Notes: generated by a model from the letters alone, not told the origin. A stretch of 8,183 bases of DNA from Deltaproteobacteria bacterium (GCA_020027655.1 JAHKKJ010000413.1:1-8183); one strand, 5' to 3'; numbered from the stretch's first letter, positions 1 through 5,835 are shown. Made by a program: numbers and translations.

Positions 1-51
1 TTGACCTGACTGCATGATTGGCGATTACGCGGGCGTAGGAGGTAATTGTCA

Positions 52-108
52 TTGGCAAACGAGATGATCCAACGGCTGAGGAAAATGAGTCGGGAACGGG
101 ATTGCTAA
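52..108 (+). other. very short ORF with a consensus Shine-Dalgarno, doubtful
   Basis: A TTG-initiated frame of 18 codons (MANEMIQRLRKMSRERDC) follows an AGGAGG at 37-42 with nine bases of spacing, and its stop overlaps the stop end of the convergent regulator gene. The predicted peptide is basic and probably helical. Without conservation data it may be chance or the end of a lost gene, so I list it only because the ribosome-binding site is unusually good. Confidence 0.15.
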
Positions 109-1340
109 AACTGCAACGCAATTTGGTGATCACTGCCGGGATTATCTTCAAGCACGGCATTGACACAATACTGCTGAACATCGGCAGCGGTCAGATTTGG
201 GCCGGGAGCCAGCAACGCTAACCGTTCCATTGCGTTGCGCAGCTCACGCACATTGCCGGGCCACGAATGGGCGAGCAGCGCCGCGATAAAGTCAGAAGCC
301 CAGGGCATGATCGGCCGCTGATATTTTTCACCGAATGACTCCAGGTAATAATGAGCCAATAGCGGAATATCATCGCCCCGTTCCCGGAGCGGTGGAAGCG
401 CCAAATGAAAGACCTTCAAGCGGTAAAAAAGATCCCGGCTGAGTTTTCCCTCTTTGACGGCGCTAGCGGGCAGGCAATTCGTGGCAGCGACGACGCGCAC
501 TGCGATGGGAATACTTGCAGTGGCTCCGATCCGACGCACCTGTCCTTCTTCCAAGACTCGCAGAAACTTTGCCTGAACCTCCGCCGCCATCTCGGTGATC
601 TCGTCGAGGAAAAGGGTCCCGCCGTCAGCTTGCTCGAAGCAGCCCAGGTGCCGCTCTAAAGCATTCGTGAATGCCCCCTTTTCGTGACCGAAGAGTTCGC
701 TATCCATCAACGTAGGTGCCATGGCGGCACAATTCAGCGTCAAAAAAGTTCCCTCATGCCTTGGGGAAAGATCGTGAAGAGTGCGCGCGACAAGCTCCTT
801 GCCAGTGCCGCTTTCACCACTCACCAGTACAGCGGCATCCGTAGGGGCTATTTGGCTCAGTCGTTGGTAGACCTGGCGCATGGTTGCCGACTTGCCGATG
901 AGTTGACCATAGGAGCCCAAAGGGGACTCCAACTTCTGACGCAGCACGTTCGCCTCACGGGCGAACCCTACTTGCTTGAGTCCCTTCTCAAGTACCGCAC
1001 GCAGCTTCGGCGACTCCAACGGTTTCGGCAAATAGTCATAGGCGCCGAGCTTGATGGCTTGCACTGCGGTTTCGATTGTCGCTTGGCCTGTTAGCATTAT
1101 AATCGCCACCTGGTGCACGCGTTCATGTAACGCCTCGATAAACTGAAGCCCGGTCAGGCCAGGCATCATGAGGTCGCTTACAATCGCGTGAGGCAGATTT
1201 TGGTTGCAACTTTGCAGCGCAGCCTGACCGTTGGATACAGCCAAGGCGTGATAGCCCCAGCTTTCCAGCAGCGCAGTCAAACCATCGCGCGTAGCGGCAT
1301 CATCATCTACGACTAGAACGTTAGGACGGGGTCGAGCCAT
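105..1340 (-). CDS. NtrC-family sigma-54-dependent response regulator lacking the C-terminal HTH
   Basis: This is a 411-residue cytoplasmic two-component regulator that, by family, remodels RNA polymerase-sigma-54 using ATP after phosphorylation by a histidine kinase. The receiver domain (about residues 6-120) has acidic pocket D12/D13, phospho-acceptor D56, T84 and K106. The AAA+ domain (about 145-380) has Walker A GESGTGKE (175-182), Walker B ending D246-E247, an arginine-finger region around R302/R307 and the WPGNVREL sensor II motif (360-367). The sigma-54 contact loop reads GAFTNA (222-227) instead of GAFTGA. The protein ends about 30 residues after the AAA+ lid, so the usual Fis-type helix-turn-helix is absent, and bases 1-104 do not encode one in the same frame. 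The start at 1340 is chosen because GGAGGG precedes it and because further-upstream starts lie at or before the predicted transcription start. No partner kinase is visible in the window. Confidence 0.9.
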   Translation of the reverse strand: MARPRPNVLVVDDDAATRDGLTALLESWGYHALAVSNGQAALQSCNQNLPHAIVSDLMMPGLTGLQFIEALHERVHQVAIIMLTGQATIETAVQAIKLGAYDYLPKPLESPKLRAVLEKGLKQVGFAREANVLRQKLESPLGSYGQLIGKSATMRQVYQRLSQIAPTDAAVLVSGESGTGKELVARTLHDLSPRHEGTFLTLNCAAMAPTLMDSELFGHEKGAFTNALERHLGCFEQADGGTLFLDEITEMAAEVQAKFLRVLEEGQVRRIGATASIPIAVRVVAATNCLPASAVKEGKLSRDLFYRLKVFHLALPPLRERGDDIPLLAHYYLESFGEKYQRPIMPWASDFIAALLAHSWPGNVRELRNAMERLALLAPGPNLTAADVQQYCVNAVLEDNPGSDHQIALQF

Positions 1341-1408
1341 AATCAGTTTCCCTCCAGAGGCAGCATTAGGCGGGTGCCTCCTTATGTGAACTGTTTTACG
1401 CTCCAACC

Positions 1409-1424
1409 AGCAACGCTAATGCCA
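1409..1424 (-). promoter_or_regulatory. sigma-54 (-24/-12) promoter of the response regulator
   Basis: Read on the minus strand this is TGGCAT-TAGCG-TTGCT. The invariant GG and GC are separated by the correct ten bases, and the TGGCA and TTGCW blocks match the known sigma-54 consensus; the two changed positions are both in the less strict CG after TGGCA. Transcription would begin near 1398, giving a leader of roughly 58 bases before the ATG at 1340. A sigma-54 promoter directly before a sigma-54 activator suggests autoregulation (inference). Confidence 0.7.
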
Positions 1425-1461
1425 AGGCATTTCATCCGAGGTTTGGTAACTTCACGGTCTT

Positions 1462-1707
1462 TTAGGTAATGTTCCGTACCAACGTCTTGAATGACGCAAC
1501 ACGCCAAACTACAAGAGCGGAGAGAAACACGGCGCCAAGGAAGGCTGCAAGACCAAACGGCAAGAGTACGTAACCCTCAACAAAGCCTATGAGCACAACG
1601 GCGAACCAGAGCACGGCAAATCTGAGCCACAGGTGAAGCGAGAGAACTCTCTCCCCGCGCAGCTGGCCGGTCAGAAACAGCCAATCACGATCAGTGAATA
1701 ACTGCAC
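1462..1707 (-). CDS. small two-helix membrane protein (intact copy A of a duplicated gene)
   Basis: An 81-residue hypothetical protein. After a short polar N-terminus (about residues 1-26) there are two hydrophobic segments, about 27-45 and 48-68, joined by a tight turn with FVEGY, and a short basic tail. This fits a small hairpin inner-membrane protein; I do not recognise a named family. The start is GTG at 1707, with AAGGAA immediately upstream and a better purine-rich stretch (AGGTGAGG) slightly further back, so the start is uncertain. A diverged, frameshifted copy lies at 5640-5835 in the same orientation. It sits upstream of the sigma-54 regulator, with the regulator's own promoter in the gap of 121 bases, so co-transcription is not required. 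Confidence 0.55.
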   Translation of the reverse strand: MQLFTDRDWLFLTGQLRGERVLSLHLWLRFAVLWFAVVLIGFVEGYVLLPFGLAAFLGAVFLSALVVWRVASFKTLVRNIT

Positions 1708-1743
1708 TTCCTTGCAGCCTCACCTCTCAGCGTCCCTTTTTAC

Positions 1744-2101
1744 ATGGAAACGCCACCGGTCATGGTCAAGTACGTTACAATTATTCCTGGAAGTCAGCCC
1801 ACTAACAAGGTACCGAATAGAAGCACAGGTAATTTACTATCTTGCCGGTTATATGGCCGAGGAAAAATTCATGGACCGAAAACCACGAGGCCGTAAACCG
1901 GATATTCAAACCGCGCTAAACCTTGCATGCTACGTGGCAGGACGGGGAGAGCCGCTTGAGGCGTACTTTACTTGGCTTTGGGCACAAACAGAAGCGCTAT
2001 TTCAGAATCATTTTTTTTGGAAGTGCGTTGAAGCTGTGGCTGAGAAACTCGGAAACTCGCGATTGAACGTAAGCTATCAGGGGCAAAGGTCGAGCAAATA
2101 A
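1744..2101 (+). pseudogene. truncated, frameshifted relic of an FtsH/M41-like zinc peptidase
   Basis: The frame ending at 2101 contains a stretch with the hallmarks of small M41-like peptidase proteins. RIEAQVIYYLAGYMAEEKF matches the helix after the active site, and LEAYFTWLWAQTEAL with FFWKCVEAVAEKL matches the C-terminal helices. The strand that normally precedes this (MVKYVTIIPG, about 1767-1796) is found in a different frame, so at least one frameshift separates the two parts. The HEXXH zinc-binding helix that should stand before that strand is missing. An open frame reaches back to GTG 1694, and an internal ATG at 1853 could start a short peptide of 82 residues, but neither would have the catalytic motif. 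I judge it inactive; family assignment is from remembered sequence pattern. Confidence 0.5.
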
Positions 2102-2366
2102 TGCGCGAAACTTTCAACGCGTAGTGGTCACTTCTCCGCTATCGCTTTCCCGAACTCCGACCCCTCTCTCCGGCGTCGGCTCCCCCGGCTTCCACCAAAA
2201 CTCTTGCCCATAATTCCGCCACGCATCGTTTTGGACTTTGAACCCATGCCCTATTGAGCTTGTCCAGCTCCCTGCCAGGTGTCAATCGAATGGCGCCGAA
2301 TGTCAAGACACATTCTGTTTAAGGGATTATTTTGCTTAGCCGTGACCCTAGAAGGAGATTTACAGA
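2102..2366. other. non-coding gap with possible IS21-type end repeats
   Basis: No convincing gene is seen. TGTCAA occurs at 2280-2285 and again at 2301-2306, a 21-base period, with GGCGCC between. This resembles the repeated transposase-binding sites at IS21-family ends, but no transposase or second end is visible. On the minus strand 2114-2281 is open for 55 codons (containing NYGQEFWWKPGEPTPERGVG) but has no start codon. Confidence 0.25.
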
Positions 2367-2393
2367 TTGGGTCGGGAGCTCGAGGTGATTAAC

Positions 2394-2612
2394 ATGCTGA
2401 TTTTCTACTGTAACCGCTGTAACGAGATGATTACAGGCGGCGACTACGAAAGCACGGATCAGATCGTAGACAGACTTGATGAGCATATAAAGAAATGCCC
2501 CCCGGCAACATTTACCTTCGAGGGAACAACGGGCGTTGCCACGCAGAGACTTGACGCTTTACGATCATTCCATGAGGGTGAGCGCCGTGCGGGTAAGATA
2601 CGGCTACACTGA
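2394..2612 (+). CDS. small protein with a Cys-Cys-His-Cys zinc-type motif
   Basis: Starting at ATG 2394 the product has 72 residues. FYCNRCNEM near the N-terminus gives CxxC, and DEHIKKCP about 25 residues later gives HxxxC, a plausible C2HC zinc site. The rest is polar with a basic end (GERRAGKIRLH). GAGGTGAT (2382-2389) stands close before this ATG. An alternative TTG start at 2367 has its own strong AAGGAG (2352-2357) at nine bases and would add nine residues. The gene overlaps the next ORF by 41 bases in another frame, so they may be translationally coupled or be parts of one disturbed gene. Function unknown; a DNA-binding or structural zinc ribbon is only a guess. Confidence 0.5.
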   Translation: MLIFYCNRCNEMITGGDYESTDQIVDRLDEHIKKCPPATFTFEGTTGVATQRLDALRSFHEGERRAGKIRLH

Positions 2613-2757
2613 TGACCGCAAAGAGATCGAGCAACCGATGGATGCGCTGGCGCGTAAATTCGCCGCGACTCACGACATGAAGGTCAAAGCAGAGATTGAC
2701 CGCTTGAGTAGCGAATTAGTTAAGCTCGATCGGCCGTGGGTGTTTGTGGCGAGGTGA
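2572..2757 (+). CDS. small hypothetical protein, possibly helical
   Basis: From ATG 2572 the frame encodes 61 residues. The middle and end (DALARKFAATHDMKVKAEID and the following RLSSELVKL) look like an amphipathic helix with a heptad-like pattern, followed by DRPWVFVAR. The first codons overlap the preceding zinc-motif ORF in a different frame, with GATCATTCC rather than a clear Shine-Dalgarno upstream; GTG 2578 is another possible start. I recognise no family. Its 3' end overlaps the tail of the receiver relic on the other strand. Confidence 0.4.
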   Translation: MRVSAVRVRYGYTDDRKEIEQPMDALARKFAATHDMKVKAEIDRLSSELVKLDRPWVFVAR

Positions 2758-3018
2758 AGGATTTCGGGGTGAGCGATCCATTCGTGTATTCTTCGATGGT
2801 CTCTTTTAACGTCTGAGATGAGATCGGTTTTATGAAGTAGGTTGTGATACCCATTTTCTCAGTCTTTTCCTGCCATAGTGCGGACATCCATGCCGTAAGC
2901 GCAACGACAGGAATGTGAGCGGTTTTAGGATTGTCTAAGCATCGCCGTTGTCTTGATTCCATCGACCTCCGGCAGGGCCATATCCATGAAGACTGCATAA
3001 ATCTCTCTTGTGAAACCT
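2720..3018 (-). pseudogene. response-regulator receiver domain fragment, frameshifted
   Basis: Two minus-strand frames together give most of the second half of a CheY-like receiver. The upstream frame reads AVFMDMALPEVDGIKTTAML, with the phospho-acceptor Asp codon at 2982-2984, and hits a stop at 2925-2927. The downstream frame continues as DNPKTAHIPVVALTA and then MGITTYFIKPISSQTLKETI, carrying the conserved Thr and Lys. The frames meet near 2935-2940, so a one-base change broke the gene. The first strand and acidic pair of the receiver are absent, so the 5' end is also lost. It would have been the output or orphan part of a two-component or hybrid kinase system. Not functional as it stands. 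Confidence 0.75.
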
Positions 3019-3029
3019 TTCCTCAACAA

Positions 3030-3203
3030 ATGAACACGATCGATTTAGAACGCCTCAAGGAACAGGAAGACGCCGCAATTAAAATCATTGATAGCTGGCC
3101 GCGAATCTTTCAGCTTCTCGTCTACCGGCAGCTTTACGCTTTCGGTATCCGAATCAGCAATATCGATTCTGAGATTGCGAAAGAATTGAAGAAGTCTGAC
3201 TGA
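3030..3203 (+). CDS. small hypothetical protein
   Basis: ATG 3030 opens a 57-residue frame: acidic N-terminal helix (DLERLKEQEDAAIKIIDSW), a more hydrophobic middle (FQLLVYRQLYAFGI) and a charged end. There is no good Shine-Dalgarno. It starts a few bases from the truncated receiver relic on the other strand, at what may be an old recombination junction. Codon composition looks protein-like, but no family is recognised, so it could also be the tail of a lost gene. Confidence 0.35.
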   Translation: MNTIDLERLKEQEDAAIKIIDSWPRIFQLLVYRQLYAFGIRISNIDSEIAKELKKSD

Positions 3204-3226
3204 AGGGTGCGTGACGCGGGTTCTCG

Positions 3227-3552
3227 CTAACTTCGGGCGACCTGCACGATGACCCTCACCAGAATACGTCTTGAGCTTCGCTTCCTTCCAACACAGGAGC
3301 CCCTGTCGTATGTAATCGGGATGTATTCCTCCACTTCTCGGAATAGCTTCTTTCCACTTGGGTTCCGTGCAAGGACATATTTCTGGAAGTATTCAACAGC
3401 ATTTTCCAGCACTGCGAGCATGAGCCTTTCCTCTCCCTCGCGGATGTCTTTGAACAATTTCTCAATTTCTCAATGACACCAGTGTCCACGGGGTCCAATG
3501 CAACCCAACCGTGGGCTACCAGAGCTTGCTTATAGCTGACTTTTCTCGCCAT
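3227..3552 (-). pseudogene. broken accessory gene: 8-bp tandem duplication plus internal deletion
   Basis: Three minus-strand frames hold successive parts of one small protein family common in accessory regions. The first (from ATG 3552) reads MARKVSYKQALVAHGWVALD and onward to GVIEKL. The second gives FKDIREGEERLMLAVLENAV, EYFQKYVLARNPSGKKLFRE and VEEY. The third gives IHPDYIRQGLLCWKEAKL. The first junction is an exact 8-bp tandem repeat (3455-3462 and 3463-3470); removing one unit joins GVIEKL to FKDIREG in frame. At the second junction (about 3315-3325) the usual linker of about 20 residues between the VEEW-like helix and the PDYLRxGLL-like helix is missing, with a frame change. It follows the 54-aa membrane gene by 15 bases on the same strand. 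Family function is not known to me. Confidence 0.65.
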
Positions 3553-3567
3553 TGACTCAACCCGTTT

Positions 3568-3732
3568 TCAGTTATTTTGTCCCGTCGCCCTTTTGCGCAA
3601 GTACTCTGCGATTTCTCGTTCCAGACGGCGGCCCTTTCGATGCCGGCCAATCCTGGTCATAACGATCTGAATGAGCAAAAAACCGGTTACGACGGATAGA
3701 ATAATGAGCAAATAGAAATCTCTTCCAGGCAT
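3568..3732 (-). CDS. 54-aa single-pass membrane protein
   Basis: The ATG at 3732 starts a 54-residue protein: MPGRDFYLLIILSVVTGFLL begins a single transmembrane helix (about residues 6-25), followed by a strongly basic segment (RIGRHRKGRRLEREIAEYLR) that should stay in the cytoplasm. AGGGA just before the ATG is a close, weak ribosome-binding site. The N-terminus, the membrane segment and the upstream DNA resemble those of the gene ending at 4588 (start 4947), so the two are old duplicates. It lies between the 89-aa zinc-motif gene (87 bases upstream) and the broken gene starting at 3552, probably one transcription unit. Function unknown. Confidence 0.5.
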   Translation of the reverse strand: MPGRDFYLLIILSVVTGFLLIQIVMTRIGRHRKGRRLEREIAEYLRKRATGQNN

Positions 3733-3819
3733 TGTCCCTGCGTTTCGTTAAAAGGATAGAGCAATGCCGGTGCCGCCATTTAATGGGGACGAGAACTGCG
3801 CAGTAACCATGGTGCCGCC

Positions 3820-4089
3820 TCAAGCGCGTTTGGAATCGCGCGATAATGGTTCGAGCACCGGAGTCAAATAGAGTTTGTTGATGTCTTCTAGAATAAATGA
3901 TTTCCCGGTTTCTCTACACGTCACAGAGCTACCAACCAACATTGCGACGTAGGAAGGTAAAGGTTTACCAGAGTAAGCCTCGCTAACAGTTTGGGTGTTG
4001 AGGAAACCGACTTCCAACGGAAGCGAAACCCCCATCGGATGAATGCGGCGGCAAGCGGTACAGAAGTACAGCACGTTGTATCGAGCCAC
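3820..4089 (-). CDS. 89-aa protein with CxxC...H zinc-type motif
   Basis: The start is GTG 4089, because a perfect AGGAGG (plus-strand 4097-4102) stands seven bases before it; upstream in-frame ATG 4137 lacks this. The protein begins VARYNVLYFCTACRRIHPMG, giving CxxC with a nearby His, and has a further Cys in VTCRETGK, as if a zinc site is completed there. The pattern (FCxxCxxxHPMG, then a strand-rich region with LPSYVAMLVG, then TGK and a final hydrophobic strand) resembles a family of small hypothetical proteins I associate with Nitrospira-type genomes; this is from memory. Likely first gene of a minus-strand unit with the 54-aa membrane protein. Confidence 0.65.
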   Translation of the reverse strand: MARYNVLYFCTACRRIHPMGVSLPLEVGFLNTQTVSEAYSGKPLPSYVAMLVGSSVTCRETGKSFILEDINKLYLTPVLEPLSRDSKRA

Positions 4090-4154
4090 GGTGTTGCCTC
4101 CTGTGCTGTGTTGGGCGGAATCGAATTGCGACGCCACGCATATTCCTGTTGAAT

Positions 4155-4183
4155 CCTATAATGAGCGATTCATATGAGAGCAA
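4155..4183 (-). promoter_or_regulatory. possible sigma-70-type promoter for the 89-aa gene
   Basis: On the minus strand TTGCTC (4178-4183) and TATAGG (4155-4160) are 17 bases apart, ending about 65 bases before the GTG at 4089. Each box is a partial match (three to four of six), so this is a weak call. Confidence 0.3.
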
Positions 4184-4587
4184 TCCCCGAGCCAAATAAG
4201 AAATGATTGGCAGGACAGTATCTTAGAATTGGGGGTCACAAGAAAAAATGTAAGGTGAGTTAACAGTGGCCGATTGCAAGTTAGACTTACAAAGAAAAAA
4301 AGAGAAAAGAGGCTCAGTAGTTAAGACAAACTTCGAGTGGTGGAAGGAATAATTACAGCAGGATAGGGTCTAGGCAAAAAGAGGCTTCGAGATTGCGACC
4401 AAAATTGCTTACTGGAACGGCGGGTTTATCGGGAGCCCGAGGGGCGGGAATATGGATTGCACGATAGTCGTAGCGGCTCCCGTGCTTCCTGTGGGATATG
4501 TTGTCAGTGCGAGGCGCATTGCTGATAGTGCTTTTCCGACATTCTGCAACGAAGCTCTTAATGAAAGTTCTGGCTGCATGGAGGAGT
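4184..4587. other. gap without a convincing gene
   Basis: The left part (4200-4370) is A-rich with short purine runs and no usable start-plus-Shine-Dalgarno. The right part has open frames on both strands, but their predicted proteins lack family features and no ribosome-binding site supports them. I see no terminator with a T-run and no repeat here. Confidence 0.4.
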
Positions 4588-4947
4588 CTACCGCCCAAAT
4601 ATTTTGGCTTCACGAAGCCGGCGATCAACCCACTGTTTAGCTTCTTTGAGGGCGTGCTTCTCGGCGGTTGTCTTTGTTGGAAAGTGAGAAGTCGGTGCAG
4701 GTAGCTGAACGTCTCGAAAGGTTAGGGTGCCTTCGTTGAATTGGACGTGAACGCCTGCGCTCCAACCATCTGTGTCCGGTTCTTGATGCGCTTTTACAAG
4801 AATCAGGTGACTACGGTATCGCTCCATCACTGTCCCTCGTTCTATGCGGCGGCTGTCTCGACGTCGGTCAATCCACCCGGTAGCGAGCTGGATTAGCCAA
4901 AGACTGATGCACGAAGCAATGAACAGAAGGAAAACTTCTTCCGGCAT
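4588..4947 (-). CDS. membrane-anchored small protein, paralogue of the 54-aa gene
   Basis: GGAGGAG lies just before ATG 4947, which fixes this start over a TTG at 4980. The 119-residue product has an N-terminal transmembrane helix (MPEEVFLLFIASCISLWLIQ onward, about residues 4-22), a basic stretch (DRRRDSRRIERG) and then a soluble domain (about 45-119) of mixed strands and a final helix. That helix begins FPTKTTAEKHALKEAKQWVD, a pattern seen in small stress- or surface-type hypothetical domains where the Thr and Ala precede a helix ending in WxD. The first 40 residues parallel the 54-aa protein, but that one lacks the soluble domain. Function unknown. Confidence 0.6.
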   Translation of the reverse strand: MPEEVFLLFIASCISLWLIQLATGWIDRRRDSRRIERGTVMERYRSHLILVKAHQEPDTDGWSAGVHVQFNEGTLTFRDVQLPAPTSHFPTKTTAEKHALKEAKQWVDRRLREAKIFGR

Positions 4948-5094
4948 TGTCTCCTCCGTTTTGGCCGAGAAGGAAAGCAACGCCAGTGCCGCTCTGAGAA
5001 TGGGGATAAGAACTTCGCATGTTGGGGCAGGTTCTCCTGAAAAGTCCCTAATAGTAGCAAACGTCAGGCCGCCTCAGTTCTAAAGGTGATATAT

Positions 5095-5123
5095 AGTAAG
5101 GGGCGAATTAGCCCCCCTTTACT
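5095..5123. other. imperfect hairpin
   Basis: AGTAAGGGGC and GCCCC...TTACT can pair around a six-base loop, with a three-base bulge in the right arm. No T-run follows directly in the plus direction. It lies between the divergent 4588-4947 gene and the BON lipoprotein, about 100 bases before the latter's start, so it may be a weak terminator for transcription entering from the left or a chance structure. Confidence 0.3.
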
Positions 5124-5153
5124 TCGAGCAACGCATTTTCTTATAAAACTGAC

Positions 5154-5181
5154 TTGCTCTGCGGCTTTCCCGGTCTATGCT
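5154..5181 (+). promoter_or_regulatory. possible promoter of the BON lipoprotein
   Basis: TTGCTC (5154-5159) and TATGCT (5176-5181) are 16 bases apart and end 42 bases before ATG 5224. Both boxes are partial matches to the sigma-70 consensus. Confidence 0.3.
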
Positions 5182-5223
5182 GAAGGTATGGATGTGTCAG
5201 TAATACGACAAGGAGGGAAACAT

Positions 5224-5535
5224 ATGGAATTCGTCCCACGAGTCATTGCGGCAAAGCTATTGATAATCTTTTCACTCGTACTAGGTTGCCAAACGATTAC
5301 TGAAATGACGCGCATTGAGAGCGACAAAGATGCAGTTATTAGCAAAGCGGTAAAGGAAAACTTTCTTAAAGATAAGGCTGTCGATTTGACAAGTGTAAAC
5401 GTGAAAACCACTGACGGGTCAGTCGATTTGAGTGGTACCGTGCCCTCACTGGACGCGAGAGCACGTGCTGTCAAACTCGCATGGCAAGTGACTGGCGTTC
5501 AGGCGGTCGTCAATCATCTTGAGGTCAAAAAATAG
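5224..5535 (+). CDS. BON-domain lipoprotein
   Basis: A consensus AAGGAGG (5210-5216) with seven-base spacing selects ATG 5224, giving 103 residues. The N-terminus is a lipoprotein signal: basic residues, a hydrophobic core (LLIIFSLVLG) and Cys after VLG, so the mature protein would be anchored in the outer or inner membrane facing the periplasm. The remainder is one BON domain: an alpha helix (DAVISKAVKENFL), a strand with VNVKTTDGSVDLSGTVPSLD, a second helix (ARARAVKLAWQV) and a last strand (VQAVVNHLEV). The glycine-centred turn in LSGTV is typical. BON proteins such as OsmY bind membranes and respond to osmotic or envelope stress; this one has a single domain where OsmY has two. It looks intact, unlike most of its neighbours. 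Confidence 0.85.
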   Translation: MEFVPRVIAAKLLIIFSLVLGCQTITEMTRIESDKDAVISKAVKENFLKDKAVDLTSVNVKTTDGSVDLSGTVPSLDARARAVKLAWQVTGVQAVVNHLEVKK

Positions 5536-5639
5536 GTAGTATCCAGCGGATGCCGGTATTGTTGGATCTCGCTGGGGATTCTCGATCTTAATCGCGGGGT
5601 CCAATGAGGTGGAAAGTCAGTTCAAGAATGCAGCCACTT

Positions 5640-5835
5640 CGGCGCAATACGCCAAACTACAAGCGCGGTAAGAAAAACCGCGCCGAGGAAGGCTGCGAGA
5701 CCAAAGGGCAAGAGAACGTAACCCTCAACAAAGCCTATGAGCACCACGGTGAGCCAGAGCGGCCGCAAACCTGAGCCACAGGTGAATCGAGAGAAGTCTA
5801 TCCTGCGGCTGGCCGGTCAGAAAGAGCCAAGCCGA
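5640..5835 (-). pseudogene. degraded copy B of the two-helix membrane gene
   Basis: The DNA aligns along its length with 1495-1690 at clearly high identity (by eye around 85 percent). On the minus strand it reads WLFLTGQ, loses one codon, continues DRLLSIHLWLRF, then suffers a one-base insertion (about 5758-5765). It resumes with GFVEGYVLLPFGLAAFLGAV and FLTALVVWRIAPKWLHS before a stop. No start codon exists at the 5' end: similarity stops near 5830, exactly where the integrase relic begins. It is therefore a frameshifted, 5'-truncated paralogue. Confidence 0.75.

Noticed and set aside
405..1094. Plus-strand open frames inside the sigma-54 regulator
   Set aside because: They are antisense to a well-supported gene and show no family features or ribosome-binding sites.
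2114..2281. Minus-strand open frame of 55 codons with NYGQEFWWKPGEPTPERGVG
   Set aside because: It has stops at both ends but no start codon, and no family is recognised; it may be a relic but cannot be called a gene.
3249..3476. Plus-strand frame opposite the broken accessory gene
   Set aside because: The minus-strand frames give recognisable protein blocks; this one is a shadow.
3983..4195. Minus-strand frame overlapping the 89-aa gene
   Set aside because: It overlaps the better supported gene with a consensus ribosome-binding site and has an unlikely composition.
4353..4704. Several open frames on both strands around 4353-4704
   Set aside because: No ribosome-binding site or motif; partly antisense to the gene at 4588-4947.
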